Assembly (NCBI GenBank): GCA_030141605.1
Contig: JAQGDQ010000214.1
Coordinates: forward strand, 292,001-356,000
From: Tubiluchus corallicola
Taxonomy: Eukaryota > Priapulida > Priapulimorpha > Priapulimorphida > Tubiluchidae
Reading direction: 5' to 3'
Length of the DNA stretch: 64,000 bases
Shown one piece after another: positions 1 through 12,765 of the stretch. Position 1 is the stretch's first letter; the number at the start of each line of letters is the position of its first letter. The translations under genes and the position numbers were made by a program. The notes under the pieces were generated by a model. That model was not told the DNA's origin and did not search any database. It was given only the letters and a program-made list of their open reading frames with translations.

Positions 1-688
1 AAAGAGCTGCTTGGCGTATGCTTACATACATCATTTTGCACTTTAGCACAGTTCCAATTGAAATTTAGGGACCTTACCAAATAACTGTCTTTAACTATTA
101 TTGATGCTGCAAAGAAAACAATAGCGAAGCAGTTAACTAATCCTTTTTGTACAATCAATTGAACGTTTAACTGAACTGCGTCTTTAAATATCTTGAATTC
201 GTCACAAATAGTTTTAGCACCAACTCTTTTTTCATGTATCAAAAATCAAATGTTTGAATTATTAAAATCTGCACGTGTGGTTCCCAAACAATAATCGACA
301 ATCATTTCTCAAATTAAATCTTATACATGGGGTGAATTTCATTAAAATTTTTTGCTATGATTTCAATTTGTTTTTTCATCATAATATTGTTATGGTAGTT
401 TTGCTGATTCAATGTGCTTACATGAAAATTTTCACACAACATCTTGTAGCTTTTTTAATTTAAATAATAATTTTTTTATTGTTATAAATTTATGTGCTTA
501 AAATTTAAACACAAATACGGAACAGATTTTGCACTAATTATCTAAACAAAAGTTGTACTAGTGTAAGACTTTGTTAACTAGTTGTAATGTACTTATTACG
601 TATTGTTTCACAAATTATACAAACTATTCTTACGAACCTTTTAAAGAATTTCAAAACTTGAAATTTGTAAATTCACGCTTTTTGTAGC

Positions 689-689
<1 letters not shown>

Positions 690-738
<49 letters not shown>

Positions 739-763
739 GCACGCACGCACGCGCGCACGCAGA
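690..763. repeat. (CA)n/(CGCA)n microsatellite
   Basis: A run of CA dinucleotides grading into ACGC tetranucleotides. A similar compound tract occurs at 60583-60638. Confidence 0.95.
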
Positions 764-1796
764 CCTCTCAAAATTGTAAAAAACTTTCTTATTGAACTTA
801 GTTGCTATGAATTCCAAATATGGGTTTGGAATAAAGTTTGACTGAATTTTATAACGCGTCCAGTCAAAATTTATTTCTAAAGAAAGTACTACCCATACTT
901 GAATATGCATATATACGAATAATGTCAATTATTTTAATTTTTTATTTATTTATATATTCCTTACATATTCTTATTAAAAATATATCATAGCACAATTATA
1001 CAAGCATTCAGGTCTTTTTATACTAAGTAGTAGGAGTAATTCTTAGGTCTTATAGGCACTAGCAGATATTAAAGCAATTAGGTTAGGTCTTTACAATTAT
1101 AGGTCTACATGTATAGTTGTTTTTCATAATGATAATGATTGACATCTAGCGATTCTACTTAAAAGCACTTAAGAACTTGGAAGGCACTATTGGAAAACAT
1201 ACCCACCATCCCTCCTGTCTGCTTTTTCTCGATTCTGCTAAAGAAATTTTCAGGACAAGGCTAGCTGCCGTGTATGTGTCTCGGTGTAGCAGGCTCCTGC
1301 TGATATAGGAGACCAAACTTTTCAACGTGCCACCATCTCCGGTTACACAGTTTGAAATTCCTGCTAGTCTTAGAACAACATTCGGTGAACATATGAGTTA
1401 GAAACAAGCAAATACACAAGAACACATGTACGTGTACAATATGACTCCTGCCCCAGCAGATCTAGAATCATTGAAGTCCTTCCGAACCACTCAGATGTCT
1501 CAATAATGTGAAGCCAATGCAGCTTTGAAAATGCATTCATCAAAACAATATTTTCTCAAAATATTGAATGTAGAATGTACACAAAGTGTAGAATGTATTC
1601 ACCAGTATAAGTAAACACACGAATAAAACCTTTGTGATTCAATACAATCACCATGAAGTCTAACATCGCATTCAGACTTTTTATTGAACTTACGCGCCAT
1701 CATTACAGTCATTGTCGCCATCGCTGTCCCTCTCTTTTATCATTCACTCCTTATAAATATTACCGTTATCTACAGGCCATTATCTTTACATGGTCT

Positions 1797-2072
1797 TTAT
1801 CATTATTTTTATCATCATCATAACCATCATCGTCATCGTCATCGTCGTCGTCATTATGACCATCATCACCACCTTCATCATCATCATCATCATTGTCATC
1901 GTCGTCATCATCATTATCATTATCACAATCATCATCACCACCTTCATCATCATCATCATCGTTATCATCGTCGTCGTCATCGTCATCGTCATCATTATCA
2001 CCATCATCATCACCACCTTCATCATCATCATCATCATCATCGTCATCATCATCATCATCATCATCATCATCG
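1797..2072. repeat. CAT/CGT trinucleotide tract
   Basis: About 275 bp of imperfect (CAT)n with CGT and CAC variants, in three longer imperfect units each beginning near CACCACCTTCATCATC. It yields false poly-His, poly-Asp, poly-Ile and poly-Ser frames in different readings. It lies 150 bp upstream of the LIM2 exon acceptor. Confidence 0.95.
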
Positions 2073-2225
2073 TTCATCTTTAGTAGCAGCCGCAGTAGTG
2101 ATAGCATGCACTTTTGCTCATAAAAACTATAATTTTAGTTTTGAAATAAAAGCACAAGCTTGAAATTTCATAATGGTTTTGCTGAATTTTTAAAATATTT
2201 AGACGATTTTGTTTGTTTTTTTCAG

Positions 2226-2590
2226 GCGGTTTTCCGTGAAAAGATGTGCGCGTTGCCATATGGGCATCTCAGCCAACGAACTTGTGATGAGAGCGAAGGA
2301 ACTTGTGTATCATGTTAACTGTTTCACCTGCGCTTCATGCAATAAACCATTAACACCTGGCGAACATTTTGGCATGAAGGACAGTACCGTGTACTGCAGA
2401 ACCCACTATGATTTCATGCTCCAGGGTGATTACCTGCCGCCGCATATGCAAGGCTCTCCCGGTCTTCCCGGACATCATGGTTGTCCCACAGGAATCCCGT
2501 TTTACAATGGCGTCGGTGCAGTTCAGAAGGGAAGACCAAGAAAACCGAGGAAGAGTCCAGCACCGGACCTCGATGGGTGCGGTTCTTTGG
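2226..2590 (+). CDS. LHX2/9: LHX2/9 exon: LIM domain 2 and linker
   Basis: The acceptor is TTTTTTTCAG ending at 2225 and the donor is GTAAGT at 2591. All LIM zinc ligands are present in order: CARC, HVNC, CASC and YCRTH (CX2C, HX2C, CX2C, CX2H). The first base completes an Arg codon from an upstream exon, so an ATG is not expected here. A CAT-rich trinucleotide tract ends only about 150 bp before the acceptor. Confidence 0.95.
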
Positions 2591-5500
2591 GTAAGTTTTA
2601 CTTAGCTCACTTTCTGTGAATAACATGCAACTTGAACTTCTGGAACCATAAAGTAGAACATTTTTTAATGCAGTGAAGCCTTACTGCGTAGAATTATAAT
2701 TCTCAATCCAAAGACGTGGATGACAAGGTTTTTTCTTCATCTATACTACTGATATAACTTGTAATGTCTATTTATACAACGTTCTCAATTAATGAAAATA
2801 AAAAGTGAGCGTATAGCACTTAGTCAAGATGAGTCAAGATCGTATATATAGACAAATTTTCTATTAAAGAATTTTCTTTGAAGAATTTACGTTTTTACTA
2901 TGCGAAAGTCCTTTGTGAAACAAATAATGATATCGTCATAGAAACTTGTGCAAATTAATAAAACTGTATATAAATAGACGGGTCACTTTGGTGGTTCTAA
3001 ACGTGGCGTAAGCAAACACCAAGTGTGGTGCATGCAGGAGCGTAAAACCAAAACTCGAACCGCAGACTTGTTTTTGACTATGCAGTCACATCATTCTTGT
3101 GCTTTTAACACTCAATATTTCAATTATGTGAGTAGTGTAACACATAAACTGAAAGCTCTTTAATAATTAAAGAACAAAAATAGTTCCTAAATCCATATTT
3201 GGAATAGGATGTTAGGTGTTTCGCCGAACAAAACAAGTCCAAACACAAAACAAAAAAATCGATGACAACAGTTTGCTGGATAGATGGAGAGCTAAATTAC
3301 TACATTGACCACGACGTTTAGGGCGGGGTGTATTTCAACGAACCTTCATACCTTTACAACTGAAAACTAAACCCCTCTAGTTAAATATAACAGTGAATTG
3401 GACAGTGTGTAGTACAGCAACTTTACACTGTTAACCTTTGATTGTAGGTGCAACAGATAAATTAAACTATATTAAGACGCATTATTAAAACATACGAACT
3501 TAACTCACTCGTGAATTTCATATTATGTACTTGTTTATACTGTAATAAATATGAAAATTTTTACACCATTTTACAAATAAAACATGTACTTTTGTAAGCA
3601 AGCCTAATTTCAATTTATCTTTTATCCGGATGTGGGTAAATTTTTGTTATAAAGACGTTATACGGCAGTATATTGTTATCTACTACGAAATCTTCTGTCC
3701 TTCGTGGGAACCTTACCGATCTTCGTCAAGTGCGGAAACTCATGAAAATTCAGAAATTCTTGTCTTACGGCACAGAACGAGCATTTTGCTTGAATTCTTA
3801 CTTCCCACGCGCCAAACACAGCGCCTCTTTATGTTGGCAAAGGAAAACGATGATTACAAAAGATCCCCCAATGTCAATGGTGTCGACACAACAAAACGCG
3901 TGTTGCCCAAATTCCTTGTTTGAAAATTACACAGCAACAGGGCAGCATTCTTATCAGCAAAACATGTCTCGTGTTTATTATCCAAGCTAATGTGTCCGCT
4001 TCTTTCTTCGCGACGGCTTATCAAACACCTATCTTGCAAGGCCTATAACGTGATTTGCGTGAAATTACCCATGAAAATGGCGGCAGCAAAGCATGAAAAC
4101 GTAGTCTATTTTGTCCTAGGCGGATAATTTGATAACGAGGGTAATGATATTATTAGAGCCGTATTGTGTGCTTAGAACTTGAAGACAAAATAGCGGTCTC
4201 ACGTTCTGGTTATTATATATAATATATGTAGAAGTCGCTTCATCTCTGGCGAGCTTCCTTAACATCACGTGGGTGGAATAAGCATAATTTATTTAAAATT
4301 TATTTTAGGAGTTTCTGTAATGAACATTTGTTTGCAATACTAAATTTAACTTTTTTCAAAATATGATTATTTTAAGAATTTTTTTTTCGTAAAATAAAAT
4401 TTATTTTTGCGCTTTAGTGATATTTTACAATTGAAACGTAGCTGATGATATCATTTCAACTTACACTTTTATCCGAAATTATCGCACGCTACTTCTCGAG
4501 ACTTTTTTACATTTTTTATTTTCTGACAGAATCCTTTAATGGCACTTTTTTAAATGAGTAGCTTCAGAAACCAATGAATATTATAATGAATTTGTAATTG
4601 TGGAGAAACATATCGTTTCAAAACCATTCACGCTAAATAAAGATGATTCACTTAATTATTGATATAATAACCAAACATCACTGGCGTAGGTCACATGACT
4701 GTCACGTGATGACAGTATATATCTCGTTCTAAATTCACTCCCTCGTAAGAGAGATCGTGTGTCTTTCAAGTGGTGGTATAAGCTCCTGTTTGTTTTGCTA
4801 CTTATTCTCAAGTGGTAGAAAGCAGGGTATCGTTCCATATGTCTGCGAGCTAAATAAAATGTAAAACCCGAGATTAAACGGGTTGGTACTGGACATGTGT
4901 GAATCAACATCGCTTTAATGTCTTCCGAATTTGTACAACAAGGAATTAAATACCAGAAGAAACATTTGTCACGCGCATGTTTACACTGGCATTGTAGGCT
5001 ACATAGGCAAAAAACGACGAGAAAACAAAAAATATGAACTCCGATGCACGAAGAAACATCAAACCGCTAGACAGCTTAACAAAAATTTGCTAAATTTTGT
5101 TTTGATACCAGGTGAACACGGCAATAACTAAAATGTTCGGCTTACAATATAGTTTGCCAGAAAATAAAATACTGCAAAAAACAGAAAGCATTTTTTAAAA
5201 AACTACAGTATTTCTGTGCAATGTACAAGCTGACTAACATTAAGTGAAAAATGTAGGGATAACGCGCAATAAATATCCAAGCAAAAATAAAAAAACAGTG
5301 ACATTTGAGATGGAACTTATTCTACCGATACTTGTACATTAAACATGATGGCGACTTAGAAAAACTTAGAAATTAGAAATGGAAAATAATTATTTGAAAA
5401 ATAAAATTTTTATGGCAAATAAATGGTAATCTTTGGTTAGTTTACAATAATATAATCTGCATATGTATTTTTAAAGAGATTATTATAATATAGTCACTAG

Positions 5501-8500
5501 GATTGATAATATGTTTCTGGCAGTTTCGTGTGGTATAACAAAAAGACACAGCGCCAGCTATTGATTAAAAAAAGAAACAATCAAGCGCTTTTTTTGAACG
5601 TGCATATGTACTGGGCTCTGCGCCCTAACCAGCGCTCCGCCGATTCAAAACACTCCCCGTAGAACTGCGCGAAGCTTTAAATTTTTTCGAATGGTGCTGT
5701 GCAAAGCCGCAACCAGCATGGGTTCGGTTTAGTTCGAGTTCCCGCGACCAATAACTTCCCTTTCTGTGTATCTATCCTTGCTGAGCTCGATGGTTGTTTA
5801 TTGTCACAACACCGCTGGTGCCACCGACTTTGAAGTTTTTTCACCGTCTAATTTTCAATGAAAACCATGACTCATGGCGGCCTACATTTCTAGGGTATAT
5901 TATAATCGAGCATTAGCATTGAGTGTATTGTAATTATTATGTGATGTATGCAGATGAAACGAGTTGTACGATTATGTAGCCGCAATGTTCGCGAGTTTAT
6001 AGTAGGATCTAATTAATACTGTCTTATTACATCAACTGGTCCTATATTATTATTATATCATTCTTGCTAAATTTTTTGTGTTCTTTCGGTGCGTTTTTCG
6101 TTTTAATTTTCAAAAAGGAAACCCCAGTCTCTTTAAAATTCAACATGCAACAACGATGATAATTCTTTTCAAATCCAAAAATTTATAAAACGATTATCAA
6201 TTTGAAAAACACTGTCACTGTCTAACAGAAACTTACATAGTATTCTACAAGACATTATAAAAAATTAAATTTGTTAAATCGCATCTCAAAAGTACCAAGT
6301 AAAAGTAAACTACTGAACTCACGAATCGATTGTTATTGTAAGTAAACTAGCACCTGCTATTTTGGAAAAAGTTAGTTATTTGTCATAAGGAAACTTTAAC
6401 AGATGAAATCATGAACAACACGAGGCAGTTCATTTTAATGATTTACTGGTACCGTAACTATACTTTTGCGGATGACCACTCTGTTGTATTTCTACTTTCG
6501 CATATTCCCAGCGTATTGAACTTTTTTTCTTTAATTTTTTGCTCGTTGTCAGAGCTTAAGCAAATTGAAAGTACCGCGAACAGTCCTGTACGCATTATTT
6601 TGCAATTTAAGTCACATTTGTCTGACGAAATTTTTTTATTACTACGCCTAACTTTTATTTTACTTTAACTTGATATCGCATTGGACAAATTTTTATTGCT
6701 CAGCACTTTGGCACAACTCTTCCTATTATAGCTTTAAACACCTAAAACTCGCTTATAATAAAGGTTATGCGCGTACTTTTTTAAACAACCTTTCGATTCC
6801 CGTGTCAGAAACATGTGTCTTAATCTCACATTGCCTTATTTTGACGTTATTCTACGGAAAAATATTTACATTCTAAAGATGCGTCTTTTTAATAGTCATG
6901 GCAAATTGATAAATGATAAATGCAATTTTTGATAGTAGCTATATTTTTTATCTAAAATCTATCAATATTGAATAAATCAACTATGCACAGAAAACGTTTA
7001 CTAATTTTAAATCTTAAATCTTGTACGTGTATTTTGCCAATTTTTTTATCCGTAAGTAATTTTATTGCTGTAGTATTTTATGTCTGTGTGACGTGGTACG
7101 CTATTGTACATATTTAGTACTTTTTGTTGTATGTGTTGATATTGTAGGTTTTTACCCGGAATAAAGCGCACTTATCTTTTTTAAAACTGCGAATTTTTGT
7201 CATAGATGGTGTCACACAAGCCAAATGAATAATCCTTGACAAAAACTATGACAAATTATTGAAGCGGTAATTAAGCGCACAATTTGCTGCCAAATTTTTA
7301 CTTTCTACAAATACTTACGTAGTATACTTTCAGGAATAGAAGGGATATGTAAGGTATGCATTGTCACTAATAGGCGGCAGCACTTGTTGCATTGTTGTCT
7401 GATTGCATCTGCGAATAGCTCAGTGTTGTAAAGGAGGACGGCATGGCTGGGATAATGTTAAGGCTGTTATTGTCGTTTCGTTTATCAGTGTTTGATGAAG
7501 TTGCTGGTTGTTTCAAGGCATTAAATTGTGATCTTAATGAGTCTTTTATCGCAGACATTATACATTGGAAGTTGCTGTTATCTTAAATTAAAAGCGCTAG
7601 CTTGAAGCTCCTGTGGTTTTACTACACCTTTGTTAAAAAGAACTGTTTTACTACTGATACAAAGGACATTGGTTGTCTTTGGTTATTATTATTTCTTACG
7701 TTGTTTTTCTATTTCGGTTTCCGTTTTCTATGCATCATCATTAAAGAGTTCTCAGCCATCTAACCCGGAAAGTTTGCTTTCTCACGGCCATTTTAATCCC
7801 TGAGTTCATCCTGTTTTAACAGCGCATGCGTACTCACAACTTATCGTAATCCCTATTACAAAGTTTCCATAACCCCGCCGCATCCTTTACCATGACACCT
7901 CCTTGTTCCTGTTGCTCTTCATGAGCGTGTACGGCTTAGAAGCTACCTCCTCTTTTCAGCTTGGGGATGATTAATCGGACGTGCCGGGAAGAGGTGATAG
8001 CTTCTTACCGGGGTAAAATAACTCGATGACACGAGAAGAAGCGGAAATACTCCCGCTAAATGTTTATCTACTCGGTTTTTAAGGAGCCTCGAACAGAGCA
8101 TTAATGCTTCGGGCACTACGAGGCCTCTATTTTGAATCAGACGTTCTATTCAGTCCTACGAATCGGCAAATATTGATCTTGGATACATTTGCAACGCTTA
8201 AACCTGCCTCGTCTGCTTGTAAAATGTCCATTATAGCTTGGAATGGGCGGTGCTTCATTCGAACTTTGTCTATAGATGAAACAGCAATGAAAGGATGAGA
8301 TAGACAACGCACCTGGATAAAAATGTTCATCTTTTCCCACGGGCCTCGGATTTTTATAGAAGGGAGATTAAGTTATACCAAGTTTCTTCTTCACGTAACG
8401 CTAGGATTGATGTGATTAATTGATACAGGTTCACATACCTATAATAAGGATTGTCTATGATGTCAGATATACCTGAGTGATTGCATCGTGTGTTTAATCG

Positions 8501-11500
8501 AAGTTAAGTAAAGTTGGACTTGATCAGCAAGTGCATTGCGAAAAACCAAAAATCGCTTCTATGCAGCTTTACCTTCCACATATATCCTGAAGGAGACACT
8601 TATTCGTTTCAATATGTCTAAGGCATTTTATTTTCTCATTTTGAAAAATTATTCTTGATAGTGAACTAGCTTCCTATTGATAATCATCCTAATCATTATG
8701 CACGGATAATAATGAAATAATCATTATTGTTTAATGATGATTTTGAAAAAGAATGCAATTTCTGACCCACATATGTAATATCGTACTCCATGCAGTCGTA
8801 ACAATAAGTAATTCTATTAAACTGAGTACTAGGAAAAAAGCAGTCCATTCAAAAAATGTGATGTCAAAAGATGCATGCATTTATCAGTGTTAGGGTTAGG
8901 GTTAGAGTTAAGGTTAGCGTTATAGGTTAAAGTTAGACTTAATGTTACGGTTAGGGTTGGGGTTAGCATTCGTGTTATTTCTTTTTAGCTGTGCCTTTTT
9001 TCTTGTGCCTTTTTTCTTTTGACTTTTTCCTTTGCCTGTTTTGTGACTTTTTACCTGTAACTTTTTTACCTCTGGCTCATAAAGAAAGACCTTAATCATT
9101 TTTACTAAGCCATTATTAGGTCTTGTGTTCTTAAAACTTGATGACAAAGATGATAAAAGAATAAAATAGTTAGTCCGATAATCTGAGAAGTCATGAAATT
9201 TATTTAATTAAATCGTTTAATCGCAACATTAACATTTTTAGCATATTTGTAAAAAATGTTAACAGTCTCAAAGACAATAAATAGACTTTATAATAAGCGA
9301 AGAGGGAGTGTATAAGTTGCCATAATCATTCACTATTATTGTATCAAAACAGTCTTCAGTCAACAAGAGAGTGGGCGCTGACCACGTGACAGGTGTGCAT
9401 TTGTAATTCCTCGATTTTCCCCCCTCGCGATCGTAAACTTTTCACCTCCTGCTTTAACTGATAAAATTTTAAATTGATTTAAGAGACAGCTTTGGTAGTA
9501 GCTGCTGGTATCCTGTTCAAGTTTTTTGAGCTGCAAACGCAATAGTGTTTAGAGTCATAGACGCAGCCTTGTGTTATTATTAAAGGAAAGGCCAAGCCTT
9601 TTAGGAAGTTAGGCTTATTTCAGATTTCGCTAAAAATGTTATAAGGATTTAGTAATAAAATGCAAGCATGTAATGTATTTAAAGTCGCGATCACTTCATG
9701 CTTGGGCACTCCCATCTTGAATGTCCATTTTTCTTCCAACGACGTCATTCGTCTTGAAGAAAAGTAGCGCACAGTCAATCTTCATCAAAAGCATGATAAG
9801 TTTTTACAAAAAATGAGATAGCTAATTTTGTAACATTTTTGCATTAACATTAGATAAGCTGGGCAAGTTTGAATAAGTTTAAGTAGCGCGCGCGTTTACA
9901 GAAAGGCACGACCAGCTTACGAAAAGTCATGAAGTGTCACAGTTACGTCACGATTTTCAAGTGAATGGCGACAACCGCCACACCTGAAAATTTCTATTCA
10001 GAGGTAGTATATTTTAAATTTATGCTTTATAGGCAGTTTTTTTGCAAATTTTGCAAGTTTAAGTAAACAACAGTAAAATAGACACAATATGCTGAATGAC
10101 TTGTTCTTTTCTTTTTTCAAGCTTTATGTTTGCTTTGGTAGCTGTGATTAAATACCTAAACCGTACAGTGTCATGATTAATAAACTAGCTAGTGTTAAAA
10201 AATTGTCACGTTCTTGGTACATTGTGTAGGCAGAACGTTGCTTCCAAGTATTGACCGGTGAGGAACTTCGTAGAAACTGCCCAGAGAAAGCGAGTTGCAA
10301 ACTCTTTGACAAATATTTGTTACAAACATTGCCACAAGTGGTCATGAAAGAAGAATCGAAACATGGACCCTCCTTTCAATGCCCAGCTAAAAGTACTCTG
10401 CTTTCTTCGCTGTGTTTGCAGACGACATACTGCAAAATCTGGGACTGTGGATTCTCTGTGGATAGAATAACACGTTATTTGCGACTTGTCACAATGATTT
10501 GCAAGAACGTCTTTCTGCTGGTCATCAACATGACAAAAAGGGGGAGAAAGATCAACACGAAATTCGTTAAGTGGTAAATAAAGTGTCGTCCCTGCTTACC
10601 GTTCAAACTGTGATAGTGTAAATTTTAGGTGAGATGTGATGCTATCTGCTTTTCAAAAATTTGGCCTAAGTTTATTGAGAAAGGGAGGTGCAAGAAGCAG
10701 AAAATAAAATTGGAATTCAAAATAAATAATGAAAGAAAAATTAACGAAAGATGATCAGAAAAAATTAATGGGAGAACGAGCAAGACGAAAAGAAGTACAT
10801 AATAAGCGAAGGAATGAAGCAAGGAAGCACGAAGTGAATATTGAAAATAAAACCAGAGAAACAAAGGACGCAAAAGGGAAAAATACTAGAGAACATGAAA
10901 ATAAGAAAGAAAAAATGAAAAACCAGGAAGAAACAAGAAGGAATGAAAGAAGATGGAGGTATGAATAAAGAAAGCTAACTGAAAAGTGATGAAAAGAGAT
11001 AATTAGATGAAAGGAAAGAAAGATGGAAAAACAAAAAAGGAAAGGAAGAAGGGAGAGAAAGACAGAAAAAATAGGAGCATGAAAGAAAGAAGGGGGGAAG
11101 TAGAGTTGGGAAAAGGCAGGAAAGAATGATGAAAAGAAGGAAGAATGGAAGTGACAAAAAATGAAACAACGAAATATTGATTTGCAGAAGAAGAACGAAT
11201 GAAACAAGGAGGATGAAAAGAAAGCAGAGCACAAGGAACTGTAACACAGCAAGGCAAGGGAGGCCAAGAAAGACGAGAAGGGGAAGAAACGGAGAAGAGA
11301 TAATAGAACTCATGTCATTTCTGTGGCGTCAAGACCAAATACATAAATTTCTACATCAGAGTTTATAGCAAAAAAGTCAACGAAATTAGGATATATTAAA
11401 AATAACTATTTCGAGAAAGAAACAAAGCAATGTTTAAGAACGACTAATGGCATGATAAGAAGGTTTGTATTTTTGGACGGAGCAGTGATAAAAGCGCAGC

Positions 11501-12649
11501 CTTTTGCATACTAAAAAAACAATTACAGCTTTCTTGATTTCACCAAATGCGCAGAAAATACCGAAAAAGTGCTTATTCCAAGAGATATATGCCAACATGC
11601 CATAGCGTGCGCTTATACCAACAGTCAATAACTTCACCAACGTTCCTCCTAGTACGCTATAACTTTCCATTCTCATTCTGTGTCTGATACGTTCTTTTTT
11701 CAGTGCGTCATTGTAGCTCAGTTTATATGTATATTTACTTGAGAAATTTGCACACCCTCCGAAAGAACTTAGGGTTTCTTTCTTGTCTAATTGTTGCAAT
11801 AAGTGGCGTCTTTGTGCACCGTTTAGCGCTTTTTACCAAATTCCTCCTGCCCTTGTTTGCAATTGTAATAGACGAAATAAGTCTAAGTTTACACAGGAGT
11901 TTCACCAAAGCTCCCGCTTGTCATAGAATGACACCTGTTCATCAGTGAAATTTACACAGGTAACAACCACGTTGATTTCTTATCCTAAATCAATACCATC
12001 GAGATTATTTGCCTCCTTGGCATGCGCTGAATACATTATTATTGTACATTTATATTGGCAATTTAATAGGATAAATTATAATTCATTTTTACAGCTTCTT
12101 ATGTTGCCGACGATTCTATACTATGTCACTTTGTTTCTCGTGATCTACATTGTTGTGCAGTCTATATAAATCACAGAAAGGTTTTCGGGCAACACAATTT
12201 TATAAGATCAGTTCACTATTATGTAAACTTTTGATAAGCCAGTATATTGCTATTTGCTATTAATTAAATTTACGAGATAAAGTTAATGGTGGAAGGTCTT
12301 TTGCGAGCGTGTATTAGTAGATTAGAAAGATTATAATAATTGTGATACATTAATGATAAGAATCTCCATATTAAAATTTAGATATTTATTTGCAAAAGAA
12401 CAGCACCCTGAACTGATATTGTCAATTTTCTTGTGTCGATAGAGCAAATCATTCTTTCGATAGAGCAACTGAAAGTTTTTTTACATAGCTTGCACCACGC
12501 GAACATTCTTTGATTCAATGCCATGAGTAAATAATTCATTGCAATAATGCCAAATGACATTAGGATTCAGCAAAGTTGTAAAAGAAGGCCTCTAGATGGC
12601 ACTCAAACTAAATCGCGACGTAAGATATACAAGGTGAGAGGATGGTGCA

Positions 12650-12680
<31 letters not shown>

Positions 12681-12734
12681 CATACATACATACATACATA
12701 CATACATACATACATACATACATACATACATACA

Positions 12735-12765
<31 letters not shown>

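Larger units (their letters stand above)
1..2225 (+). other. Intron or upstream part of the LHX2/9 locus
   Basis: No LIM1 exon or promoter can be supported here. The stretch contains a CA/CGCA microsatellite (690-763) and a long CAT/CGT trinucleotide tract (1797-2072). Since the exon at 2226 begins mid-codon, this is most likely intron. Confidence 0.6.

Noticed and set aside
689-928. 79-codon minus-strand frame with Cys-Val repeats
   Set aside because: Produced by the CA/CGCA microsatellite.
1684-2163. His-rich frame (+) and Asp-, Ile-, Met- and Ser-rich frames in the same stretch
   Set aside because: All are translations of one CAT/CGT trinucleotide array in different frames; none has flanking coding signal.
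1-2225. First LIM domain of LHX2/9
   Set aside because: No CX2C...HX2C cluster on the plus strand with suitable splice sites.
10729-11368. Several frames of 60-170 codons on both strands, Lys/Glu-rich or Phe/Ser-rich
   Set aside because: Composition artefacts of the polypurine tract; they overlap one another on both strands and lack complexity.
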